A stretch of 64,000 bases of DNA from Epiperipatus broadwayi. Lineage: Eukaryota; Onychophora; Udeonychophora; Euonychophora; Peripatidae. The notes beneath the pieces were generated by a model, which was not told the DNA's origin, searched no databases, and saw only the letters and a list, made by a program, of their open reading frames with translations. Each line of letters starts with the position of its first letter. Within the stretch, counting starts at the first letter, position 1. Made by a program: the position numbers and the translations under genes. Below are positions 10,741 through 21,003 of the stretch, piece after piece. Location of the stretch: positions 5,319,492 to 5,383,491 of the forward strand of contig JAQFVV010012441.1 in assembly GCA_028023455.1 (NCBI GenBank), given 5' to 3'.

Positions 10741-11140
10741 ATAAAAAAGTTGTATGTAAATTTAATTCATTTTAGTTAATTTGGTTACTGGAAGTTTTTT
10801 TAAATTTTAAAATAGACATTTATTTTGAGAATAAAAGGCAAAGTTTGGGAGCCTAACGTTACAAAACACGTGGTTGTGGTTATAGTTTGATCACGTTTGG
10901 GAAAAAGTTTTTATTTTTTTCTGTATAATGGTGTGTGAAGAAGTACCTATAAAAAAGTTGTATGTAAGTTTAATTTGTTTTAGTTAAGTTTGTTATTGAA
11001 GGTTTTTTTAAATTTTAAAAGAGATATTTATTTTGATAAAAAAGTTAATGTTTGGGAGGCCTAACGTTAGTAAATAAGTGGTTATAGTTTGATAAAGTTT
11101 GGGAAAAAGTTTTTATTTTTTTGTATAAGTGTGTTTGAAG
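10741..11140 (+). repeat. Two tandem 5' UTR monomers (about 208 bp) of LINE copy B
   Basis: Unit 1 begins ATAAAAAAGTTGTATGTAA at 10741 and unit 2 begins the same way at 10949. Both continue through TTTAAATTTTAAAA, AGTTTGGGAG, CCTAACGTTA, GTGGTTATAGTTTGAT and TTTGGGAAAAAGTTTTTATT. Tandem 5' monomers are known as internal promoters in some LINEs. That role here is inference. Confidence 0.85.
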
Positions 11141-11196
11141 AATAGGAGAGGCATTATAAACTCAAATATACAATAGGTGAATTGAAAAATAAGAAT

Positions 11197-12185
11197 ATGG
11201 ATTGCATTTGTATTGCACAATGTATATATGATCGGCAGAAAGGGATTAGACGAGCATTAGTAGAATGTACAGTGTGTGCTGAGGTGTATCATTTGAAATG
11301 TTTGAATATGAATAGGAAGGATGTGTCAGGTTGCTGGTTATGTAGTCAGTGTGTAAATGTGATTAAAGAGATGAGAAAGTGGTTTTTAAGTATAGGTAGT
11401 CTAGAGAGAATGTCAGAGGAGAGGGAGCAAAATGTAGTTAAGGAAGATAGGACAGAGTATGGTTTTAGTGGAGTGACAGGAAATATGAGTGGAGAAAGTA
11501 GTAATGCAATGGAGATGGTTAGACAGAGAATAAGTAAGATAGAGGAAGAAGTGAAGGATGTAGAAGTAAAATTAAAATTGTTAGAGGCCATGTGTGAGGA
11601 AATAAAGGAATTATTGAGTAGAAATGATAAGGAAGGAAGGGATAAGGAGGTCCAGAAGATGGTAGACAAGGTTACAGATGGAGTAGAGAAAGTAGATTAT
11701 GAGACTGTTGATAGGAGATTCACTAATAAGAGAATGTGGGGATATAATTGCAAGGGAAAATAGAAGCAGGTATGTTAGAGTATGTATGCCTGGAGCAAAA
11801 ATTAGGGATGTGACAGATAAAGTAAGAAAGCTAGGTAGTAGAGATGTATATGTTATGGTAGGGACTAATAATTTGTTAGAACCATGAGAGAGAGTAATGG
11901 ATGAGTATGTAGAATTGATTAGAAATTTGAGGGAGATTAAAGGAAGAGTAGGGGTAGTTGGAGTATTACCAAGATTTGATGAGGTATTTGTTAGATAGAG
12001 CATGTTCTATAAATGAGAGAGTGAAAAAATTGTGTGAGAGAAATAATGTTGTGTTTGTGGATGTATGGGATTGGTTTATTGGAAAGAGGGAGTTATATAG
12101 TAAAGATGGATTGCACTTAGGAAAACAAGGAAGTAAAGTTTTAGAGAGTTTGATATTTAAAGAATATAATTCGAGAAACTTTTAA
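11197..12185 (+). pseudogene. LINE ORF1: PHD finger, coiled coil and SGNH esterase, frameshifted
   Basis: The frame from ATG 11197 begins with a PHD-type zinc finger (CICIAQC, CTVCAEVYHLKCL, CWLCSQC: a C4-H-C3 pattern), then a charged coiled coil (RISKIEEEVKDVEVKL). It shifts near 11700 into frame 2, which reads as an SGNH/GDSL hydrolase: block I LLIGDSLIRE, block III VMVGTNN, and block V DGLHLGKQGSKVL after a further shift near 11960. A TGA at 11885 also interrupts it. In CR1-like elements this protein binds element RNA, and the esterase may act on lipids or membranes. That is family knowledge, not shown here. An upstream in-frame TTG at 11182 is not needed as a start. Confidence 0.85.
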
Positions 12186-12397
12186 AGGGGGTGGGCTTTT
12201 AAATTGTAATATTATCAAAAACAAGACGAATGGAGGGGATAAAAGAAATAAGCAAAAGATGGTTGATGTAGATATAAGTGTAGATGTGGAAAGGGAATGG
12301 TTTTGTAAGATTAATGGTAAGAATGACTGTTATAAACATAATGGAAAAGAAAGAATCAAAAGAATTTATAAAAGAATAGTTAGGAAAGAAAAAAAAT

Positions 12398-15300
12398 GTT
12401 AAAATTAGGTTTTTGAATATGCAAGGTGAAAGGAGACCAGAAAAGTGGCTGGAATTAAATAAAGCAATTGAAAATGAAGAGCCGGAGGTATTAGAAGTAG
12501 TGAAAACTCATCTAACAGAAGAAGAAGAACCTATTTTGGAAGAGGGGTTATGGCAGGGTGTAAACAGAAAAGAAAAAAAAAGAGGTGGTGGTATAGGTGT
12601 TATATCGAGAAAATATTTAAATATTGTTAAGTGTCAAGAGGATTTGTGGTTTGAAATAAGATTGGGTAGACAAGAATGGATGGTGGCTGTAGTGTATATA
12701 GTTACTGGAGATAGTCAAACTGTAATGGAATGGAATAGTAGTATATATAAATGCCTAGTTAAGGATATACAAATTTTTAAAGAAAAGGGGAAGAGAATAA
12801 TGGTAATAGGGGATATGAATGGACATATTGAATAAATTGATGATGTAGATAATAAGAATGGTCAGTTGTTGAAGGAATTTTGTCAAAGAGTAAATTTGAG
12901 CATTGGGAATTTATCAAATATGTATGAGGGACAATACACATGGTCTAGGAATAATGTATTTCACACAATAGATTATGTATTGGTAGAGAAAAAGGGAATG
13001 AATAAAATACAGAAAATTAAGGTGTTTGATAATGAAGAGAGGGTATGTAATAGTGATCATAATTTTATTGTAATAGAAATGGTTAGTAATGTGATGGAGG
13101 TTAGAAATAAAGGTAGAAATAATAGTGAAAGATGTGGATGGAGAGTGAATGATAAGAATAAGTTGGAAGAATATAAAATAAAAGTTGAAGAAACCATGGA
13201 GCAGATGGATGGGGATGAGTATAAGGACTGGTGTGGTGAAATAGAAAAAATGGCAAATAGGGTTTTGGTTGAGAATATACAGAAGAATAAAAGTAATAAA
13301 AAATGAGAGTTAGTAAAAGTGTAAAAGAGAGGAAAGAAGCATGCAGAGAATATAAGTGTGCTATTAAGAACAAAGAAAGTGAAAATGATATCAATGCTAA
13401 ATGGTGAAATTACTTAGAAAAGCAGAAGTTGTCTAAAATGGATAATTATAGAGAGAGGATGAAGTTAAATAGTAAATTGTTAGAGGATATTAATAAAAGT
13501 GGAAAAGATGGGAGTAAAAAATTTTGGAATTACATTAAAAGGAGAAATGTAGGGGAAAGAGAGATAGTATTAATAGATGATGAGGGAATAGAATGTAGCT
13601 CTAGAGAAGAGGTAGAGAGAATATTAAATAGATATGTAATGGATGTAGAAAAGATGTTAGATGTGAAGGAAGTAGTGATAGAAAAAATGGAAGCAGTTAG
13701 TAATGGGAATATTAGGTTCACAAAAAATGAATTGAATGAGGCAGGAAAGAGATTGAGAAATGGAAAGGTGAGAGGTTTAGGTGGATGGGCAGCAGGGATG
13801 GTAATGAATTTAGTGTATAGAGCAAAAGCAAAGTTATTATCATGTTTTAATAAAATGGCACAGAAGACAGTTTTTCCGGTTAGTTGGAGTAATACAAGAA
13901 TAAGATTATTATTTAAAGGAAAGGATAAGGATCATAGAAAGTTAAATAATTATAGACCGATAGCGGTAACATCAGTTTTATATAAAGTTTTCTCATATAT
14001 GGTAGCTGGAAGAGTTGTAAAATGGATGGAAGAGAATAATGTAGTGGGGGAAATAGGTCAGATAGGCATATAGGAGATAGTTTGTTTGTAGTTACACAGC
14101 TTATGGAGATGAGTAAGAATTCATGTAGATCATTATATATGAGTTTTATAGATATAGAGAAAGCATATGCTAGAGTAAATAGAAATAGATTATGGGTAAG
14201 GTTAGCCAATTTGGGAATGGGTGAAGCTTTAGTAAATATTATTAAGAAATTATATGAAAATAATTATTATACTTACCAGTTAGGGGATATAGAATCAGTT
14301 AAAGTTAAAAATGGGGTGGGATTAAGGCAAGGGTGCCCTATGTCACCTATTTTGTTTTTGTTGTTTTTGAGTGAAATGGAGAAAGCAATAGAAAGACTAG
14401 GAAGAGGGGTAGAGATACCATTAATAGGTGGCAGGGGAGTATATATGTTGTCAGGTCTTTTTTTGCAGATGATATCTTTTTGTGTGCAGAAAGAAGAGAA
14501 GATATGGAAATTATGTTGAGGACATGTGCAAGGGTGGGTAAAGACATGAGGATTAAATTTAGTGAAGAAAAATCAAATATAATCATGGTTAATACTGGGG
14601 AAAGAGAAGATGTAGAATTTTTATTGGGGGATATAAAGTTAAGTGTGGTGGATAGACATAGGTATTTGGGAATCATCTTATGTAATCAGGAAAATTGCTT
14701 GGATGAATGGGAGAAAAACTTGGTAAATGAAGCAAAGAAAAGAAAGGGTTTGGTAAAGAAACTAACAGTATTTTCATATAATAAATATGATGCAGCTAGA
14801 ATAGTATGGAAGAGAGTTGCAGTAGCAGGGTTAACATATGGTAATGATGCATTATGGGTTAGTAAAAGAGTGTTAGATTATTTAGAGAAAGTACAAAGGG
14901 AAGTAGGAAGACATGCATTAGATGCAGAGATGTGGACAGCAAAGGAGGCAATTCAAGGAGAAATGGGATGGTCAAGTTTTTATATGAGAGATGCAAAAAG
15001 TAAAATGAAAATGTTTGGTAGATTGCAGTTTATGGATAGTAAAAGAATAGCAAAAATAGTGTTCAATTGAGTTATGAGTAAGGGGGAGAAAACAAGATGG
15101 GTGAGAAAAGTATTGTGGTATGCAAAAGATTTGGATAAAGAATTTATATCAATATACTTGTATAAAAGATGGGATGAATGTGTTAGGAGGATTGTTGAGT
15201 GTTATAGTGGTAAGGAATGGGATAAAAGAATAGAAGCATTAATAAAAAATAAGGAGTTGGAGAAATGGAGAACTAGTATGGAGGGTAAGAAGAGTTTAAA

Positions 15301-15694
15301 TATATATAGAAGTAAATGGAATATTGCATGCGAGTTAATTTATGATAATAGTAAGGAAAGTAGTTTATTATTTAAGGCTCAAATGGGATCTTTAGCAACA
15401 AGAGAATATACATGTAAATGGAAAACCATGGATAGTTTAGTGTGCAAATTGTGTAAGGAAGGTATAGAAAATATTAGGCACCTGTTGATTGAATGTAAAT
15501 GCTTGAAAGCAGAAAGGGTACAGATAATGAAGTTATGGGAGAATAGACATGAACAAAGTGACTATACAGAAAGTGAGTTATTAGTTTTTATGTTGGGTTT
15601 GCGAAGAGATAAGGGGGATTTAGATATAAAGGCCATAGAGTTGACAAAGAGTATGTTGTGGAAATGGGATGGGGCAGAATATGGGAAGACTTAA
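12398..15694 (+). pseudogene. LINE ORF2: AP-endonuclease plus reverse transcriptase, broken
   Basis: The endonuclease comes first: IRFLNMQGE, KTHLTEEEE, MVIGDMNGHIE and NSDHNFIVIEM (the GDxN and SDH catalytic boxes). It has an in-frame TAA at 12833. After a frameshift near 13318 and a TGA at 13404 the RT follows: NNYRPIAVTSVLYKVF, SFIDIEKAYARV (motif A), GLRQGCPMSPILF (motif B), and the FADD box, where one T is missing from the homopolymer at 14459-14465 relative to copy A, shifting the frame. The remainder (HRYLGIILC, a TGA for Trp at 15068, and the CKLCKEGIENIRHLLIEC knuckle) ends at TAA 15692. Function would be target nicking and primed reverse transcription. At least three frameshifts and several stops make this copy dead. 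The true start codon was not identified. Confidence 0.85.
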
Positions 15695-15822
15695 GAGTGG
15701 GGAATGGAGAATAAAATGGATAACAGGTTTATCTGGGCATAATTGCTGAGATATTCTTGACTTCGTTTAAGGAGAAGCCAAAATACATCACATCACAAAT
15801 ACATCACATCACATCTTGATAA

Positions 15823-16329
15823 AATAACGATAAAATTGGCAAAGCAACATAAAAATTAATGATTTGAGAGTTATTTAAAGCTGCACATGAAAATGTTCAG
15901 TGAAAACACTCTATAAGTTAAAAGAAAACTGTTCTATCTCAAGAATTAATGAGATTGAGCATAAAGTAAAAAAAGGGTTTGAATGTAATGTAGAGAATAA
16001 TCTCTCATATATATTTGATAGTTGCTTATTCAGAATACATGGTTTAACAAAATGTTTATTTTTTATAGTTTCACTTTTAATTAATTTCAAGTTTATATTA
16101 AAAGAAAGAGATAAAATATGTGGTCTTTATAAGGCTAGAATATATTATGCTTTATGCATTTTATTTAAACAACTTAGACTTTTTAATTTTTTAAAATAAA
16201 ACCAATAAAGCACAATGCATTCCAGATTTGTGAAGACAAGTTATTTTATCTGTTTTTTTTTTTTTCAAATATCAACATGAAATTAATTAATGAATAAACT
16301 AAAGAAAATAAATATTTTGTTATCCATGA
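15823..16329 (+). other. Unassigned AT-rich DNA with one 99-codon open frame
   Basis: A frame at 15900-16199 is open for 99 codons. The first third is charged (ENCSISRINEIEHKVKKG) and the rest is hydrophobic. I do not recognise it, and its second half looks like translated AT-rich DNA. It lies directly downstream of the LINE tail. Confidence 0.3.
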
Positions 16330-16411
16330 TTTCTGAATATCTAACTATCAAATATAGTTCAGAGTAATTGTTTCTGAATAACTAACTATCAAATATAGTT
16401 CTGAGTAATTG
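16330..16411. repeat. Tandem repeat, 41 bp x 2
   Basis: The unit starts TTTCTGAATA and contains CTAACTATCAAATATAGTTC. The two copies differ at only a few bases. Confidence 0.85.
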
Positions 16412-16424
16412 TTCTTTACTTCAT

Positions 16425-16608
16425 GCTAAATCTCATTTTGTATTTCACTCTCAATCTTGTTATTACTTGTGATCTAACAATTTTTCTTGAAAAACATGAA
16501 CTTGGCAGTGGTGGATGTTAATTCATCTAAACATCAGGAATTGATATAAAATAATACATGGTTTATCTAAAGAAATACTTTATTTACATCACATAACTGT
16601 GAAAACAT
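16425..16608 (+). repeat. Retroelement 3'-tail repeat, related to 26455-26635
   Basis: It shares an ordered series of words with the region after Penelope copy 2: CTAAATCTCATT, TGATCTAA or GAGATCTAA, ATAATA, and ACTTTATTTACATCA, CAACTATGAAAA or TAACTGTGAAAA. I infer that this is the 3' untranslated end of the same Penelope-like family, here without its coding part. Confidence 0.55.
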
Positions 16609-16650
16609 TATATATATATATATAAAGATGACTTTTCTGATATATATATA

Positions 16651-16740
16651 CTGTGGATGGCTTGTGTGACCAAGTCGAAACGTCAGTATATTGATATTAA
16701 AAGTTTTTAACACGGATGAACCCGCAAAATATGTATTTTA
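16651..16740 (+). repeat. Dispersed repeat with hammerhead-like hairpin
   Basis: Order: CTGTGGA, T, GGCTTG-TGTGAC-CAAGTC (a six-pair hairpin with one G-T pair), GAAA at 16677-16680, CGTC, then AGTATATTGATATT and a tail GGATGAACCCGCAAAATATG. This resembles a hammerhead core with one core change (T for A in CTGA) and a minimal stem III. Stem I pairing conflicts with the core in this copy, so activity is doubtful. Relatives are at 45.1, 48.0 and 49.35 kb. Confidence 0.5.
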
Positions 16741-18660
16741 TATATATAATGAACAATAATATAATTTAAAATTTTGAAATATAAAGCAGGTTATTTCACA
16801 TTAACAAATTATAATACTATTTTTACTAATATGCTTTTACAAATGTATTCTAGATTTTCAAAAATCTTTAATTTTGTTTTATTTATTTCATTGATAAAGA
16901 AATTTTATTTCATTTTGCATTAAACAGCGCTGCTTTTTATTTACAAATTGAAACTCAATACCTTTTTTTAACACCAGCCATTGTTTAATGATTTAACTCA
17001 AATTTTATTTTATAGAATAAAATAACATTTATCTTTTATATGTAAATTTTAATTTTTAAATACATGTAGTTAGAAAGATCTTCAAAAAATCAGTTGCAAA
17101 GTATATGTATTTGATACAATATCTTTAAAAAATGTGTTCATATTCAAAAGTCAACAAAATCATCCATACTTGTTTTAATATAAAACTTTTTTAAAATAAA
17201 ATGCTTTGTCTAGACATATTAAAGCTAAGTGAGATTTCTTTTTGCCCTGTGTCTCAAGGCAGTAATGGTCATAACTCTGAAGATAGGTATAAAAAGATAT
17301 TAGTAGATCTTGTAGATTTTTTACATCAGTTTGTTCAAGATGATAATGGATTTTTAGGGAATAAAAAATGTTTACTGATAAATTTCCAATTGTGGAGAAT
17401 GAATCTAAACTTTGGAGGCATTTTATAATCTTTGTGTTCAAACATCATCAATAGTAAATATTGTATAATGGTTAAATAATTACTTGATTAATAACATGAT
17501 TATGTATATCATAAAAAAATAAGAATGTAGATGGTTTTTTTAATATAAGAAAAGATTAGCATAGCAATTTTCACTTTTACATTAATGCAGGAGTGGAGTA
17601 TTTCTGACCCATAGGCCAAATCCAGCCTCAAAAGCCTTCACTCTGGCTCTCAGACTTGTCACAAATATAAAATCTGTATAAAAGTTATATTTAAACACAT
17701 ATGTAGTGCAGTGCAAATACACCTGAAAATATTGAATTAAGAGTAAAGTAAAATATTTATTTTCACACCCACATTTTCTTTCTTTCCAACCTTTATAATA
17801 ATTCTACTTTATTCAATCAGAGATGCAATATTCAAATATATTATATTGTGTAGTCTATCTGATTGTGGATTAATTTATGTTCATGATGCTAACAGCATTT
17901 TATTTGTTTTTATAGTTATTTGTTTAGATGTACCACTATCCAAAATAAATCTTCCATTTTATTTCATTTATCTATTATTATTATTTTGATTTTTTTATTA
18001 AGATGGCTACATAGAATAGGATAAAAAATAGACACAAAAAATCTTGTATTTGAAGAAAAGTAAAGCAATGCTAATTTATTTATAGATGGAAATATTAAAT
18101 CAATATGCCTGATGTAACAAGATAGTATTTCAGTTAATAAAGAATACCTTATTAAGAGACACTATTTGTCAAAACATTCTTGATACAACAATTATTAAGG
18201 AAGAAAACATATTAAAATAGAAAACATGAAAATGATCATCTTAAGTAGCTGACAGGTTTTATAAAAAGTACAAACAAGACATAAAATTATGTAAGAGCAA
18301 GTTATTTAAAATATAATAAAACAGAATATTTGAAACCATTTTCTGATGGGAAGTTTATAAAATATTGCATCTGCTGTAAAATTATACAGTCCAGAACATA
18401 AATTGAAAGATGAGAATGTAGATCTTGAAGATAGATTCAAGGTGAATAAGGAAAATTGGCATTAAATGTGAAACATTCTTTATTCGTAATGACACTATTT
18501 TTAATTCACACACAAAAAAATGGTTCTCATTTAAAAGGAAAAAGTTAAAATTAGCCTGCATATTGAAAAGATTGGACAAATTTAATGATTAAGGTAAATA
18601 ATTATACGTTTGATCGAATATAGTAACTGATTTTAGATTAATAATTTTTTGTTGACCATG
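16741..18660. other. AT-rich DNA with a small hAT-like relic and an unassigned frame
   Basis: A plus-strand frame at 17201-17428 (75 codons, containing SQGSNGHNSEDRYKK and DLVDFLHQFVQDDNG) is less biased than its surroundings. It could be a fossil exon or transposon piece, but I cannot name it. The stretch at 17589-17665 is listed separately. Nothing else is supportable. Confidence 0.4.
17589..17665 (+). repeat. Possible hAT DNA-transposon terminal relic
   Basis: CAGGAGTGGAGTATTTCTGA followed by GGCCAAATCCAGCCT has the style of hAT-superfamily termini (a CAGGGGT-type start, then GGCCAAATCCGGCCC). No partner inverted repeat or transposase was found nearby. Confidence 0.35.
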
Positions 18661-18679
18661 TATGAGATTATAAATATTC

Positions 18680-18853
18680 AGGTGGGCCTTCTCAGAAAAA
18701 AATATTTCCCCCTCTGGATATTATATCCAAGTGGTTCCTGTCAGAACAAAAGTTTTCCATCCAAGTGGTCTTTGTCAAAAAAAATGTTTTCCATCTTTGA
18801 ATATTGAGTCCAAGTGGCCCATGTCAGGAAAGAGGTTTCTTACTTCTGGATTA
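18680..18853. repeat. Degenerate tandem repeat, about 48 bp x 4
   Basis: Four successive units contain CAAGTGG, a TGTCAG-like word, an A-run, TTTTCCATC-like text and GGATATT or GAATATT. The second unit is shortened. It lies just upstream of the hammerhead at 18.93 kb. Confidence 0.7.
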
Positions 18854-18927
18854 ATGCAAAGTATGATGAATGTAAATATGAAATTTTAAAATTAACTTAA
18901 AGATTAGAAACAGTTATCATATATAAT

Positions 18928-18985
18928 GCTGGGCCAGCTGATGAGTGCTGGTTCAGCACGAAATGCAGCTTGTAGGTCATTTGTC
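18928..18985 (+). ncRNA. Hammerhead ribozyme core, best conserved in the window
   Basis: CTGATGA at 18938-18944 is followed by a perfect six-pair stem II (GTGCTG, loop GTT, CAGCAC) and GAAA at 18960-18963. Both invariant strands are intact. Upstream GGGCCAG and downstream TTGTAGG give only a three-pair stem I (CAG with TTG), and stem III is not clear. Flanks after the core (TTGTAGGTCATTTGTCTTTT) resemble the family M unit at 10.1 kb (TTGGTGATTATTTATCTTTT, from the second unit), so this is a family M member in plus orientation. Confidence 0.75.
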
Positions 18986-20882
18986 TTTTATTGTATCTTT
19001 ATTTATATGAATTTGAAAAGAATGGGGAAGTATGGAAGTGTTTATTATATCTATAAAAAATATTTTCAAATAAACATATGGATGGTTGAAATAAATGAAA
19101 TACAAATTTAAATGACAAAAAATATTGAGACAAGACTTAAATCTGGAATATTTTAAAACCATTTATACAAGAATGATCTTTAGTTGTTTCAAAAAGAACT
19201 CTATGTATTAATATTTTTTATTAATCATTCATTAGACTAGAGATTATTCAACTAGAGAAATATTATTCATTATAAAACTATATGTAATTTGAAACAATTA
19301 AAAATTCGGAAATAAATTTAAACAGGTGGGGGTGAGATTTTTTTTAGCTTTTCATTGCAATTTTTGCTTTGAGGAGTACGACTATCCTTGATTCCTCTTA
19401 TATCAAGGTTTAAGTTGTAAGATTGTAAACTTTGTAACTTTTCAGAATGTAAACAGAATTTGAAGGTATCTACCCAAACCCAAGATATTTGAATAGTCAT
19501 TAAAAGATAGTAAATGCATATATAATTATTATTATTTGTGTTTGCTATTCACTGACCAAGACAAAAACATGCCCACGTTTATTAGTGATGAAAATGAAGT
19601 CACACATCTGTGGATATTGGTGTCATGCTTATATGTATCTTACAATCCACATAAAAGAATAGAAGGTAGCAGTAATATATATGATATAAGCTGTATGTTA
19701 AACTTTCATAAATAAACTGGTTTTTATTACTAAAAAGTAATTGTAATAAGTAGTAAACTGCAAATATTATTGAAAAAAAATACAAATAGTAGTATTCCTT
19801 TTATATTAATTTGTTAGTCAGACAATAATTTAGCTAAAATTTAATAATGAGATATTGTTAAATTCTCTAGGCAATAATACAATAATAATGTCTTAAAATC
19901 TTGATTCATCTTAATTACTTTTTAATAAAAAGTATAAAAGAATAAAGGTCGGGAATAAAACAATCACAGTTGTATAGAAGATGATTGTAAAAGATTTTTT
20001 CTTTCAACTTTAATTTATTTAATCATCAAGTTGCATTATAAAAATAACTTATAACTATATTATTTGAGACATTAAATTATTTTTTTAATTTACTTTTTCT
20101 CTATTATACGCAATATATTTAATAAAATATTATTAGGAATTAATATATATTTATATATAAATAGTGAAATATGGATGCTGATAGTAAATGTAACCGATAA
20201 TAATAATAATGATGATATTCAGTGAGTTGTTTTGGAGATAGAAATATGATTCAGGATTCAGAAGTGCATTGGTATAACAGCCCCATATAATTGAACTGAG
20301 TTGTAATGCTTATTTTCCTAACTGCGAATTGATCTATGAACTTTGAACTTTTGAGTCTAGCTCTGTCTGTTCTCTTAACCAATCGAGTGCTTTTTGGAAA
20401 TGACAAGATGATCATAAAGACTCCTTGACTGATTGGAATTTTATGCTCAAGCAACCTACTTATATGGTGTTCTTGAATGTATGATTTAACCGTGACGGAC
20501 AGAAGTAAGTCAGACATTTATTAAACACACACTTGCAATCCTTGTTATTGAAAGTAAACTTGGTAATATTATTTTTGGAATAAATATCACATTGAAATAT
20601 AATCTTCCTGATGATTAACAGTATATAAGAAAAATCATAACTTAGATGGGGAGGGGTCTCTCCCTTGGAATACATTTTTGAAAATGTGTTTTTAAAAATT
20701 TGTAAACTTTTTGGTTTTCCTTAGTGAGAACGCTTAAATGTCAATGTTTTTATTGGTCATAAAAATAAAAAGATGGAACTATTACTAAAAAGAAATATGA
20801 CATCAGAAAATGTATAGAACAGTTCTATCAATATATATATATATATAACATTACAAGCATAAAGCTAAACTAGTCAATATAA
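18986..20882. other. AT-rich DNA with two unassigned minus-strand frames
   Basis: The minus frame at 19318-19500 contains EKLQSLQSYNLNLDIRGIKD, which recalls the coiled-coil to RNA-binding transition of LINE ORF1 proteins; this is weak. The minus frame at 20251-20517 (88 codons, containing SQGVFMIILSFPKSTRLVKR) lies in DNA of somewhat higher GC and could be an old coding fragment. I do not recognise it. No other feature is supportable. Confidence 0.35.
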
Positions 20883-20932
20883 AATCAAAACTACCCCAAA
20901 TCCAAAATTTTGGATTTGGGGTAGTTTTGATT
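20883..20932. repeat. Perfect 50-bp palindrome without spacer
   Basis: Left arm 20883-20907 (AATCAAAACTACCCCAAATC, then CAAAA) and right arm 20908-20932 are exact reverse complements. TA-rich tracts lie on both sides. Confidence 0.9.
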
Positions 20933-21003
20933 ATATATATATTGTACCAATCAGAATGAAAGTGAAGATCGAATCTAACCGCAAAAACAATATCTGCACT
21001 ACA

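Larger units (their letters stand above)
10573..15822 (+). mobile_element. CR1-like LINE copy B, near full length, inactive
   Basis: A 5.2-kb non-LTR retrotransposon with a repeated 5' untranslated region, ORF1 (PHD finger, coiled coil, SGNH esterase), ORF2 (AP-type endonuclease plus reverse transcriptase) and a 3' end with an ACATC-type tail (15785-15815). PHD and esterase domains in ORF1 are an established hallmark of CR1-like elements. The coding strand is strikingly poor in C. Both ORFs carry stops and frameshifts. Its 3' third is clearly homologous to copy A. The exact 5' end is uncertain; it is set by the junction with the family M unit. Confidence 0.85.

Noticed and set aside
13101-13394. 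Minus-strand frames opposite LINE copy B (also at 11346, 11611, 13530, 13913, 14347)
   Set aside because: Shadows of the C-poor coding strand, giving Ser/Leu/Pro-rich translations. The plus-strand LINE domains explain this DNA.
16330-16411. Regulatory element in the 41-bp duplicated repeat
   Set aside because: Only two copies, and no motif beyond a short palindromic word; a simple local duplication explains it.
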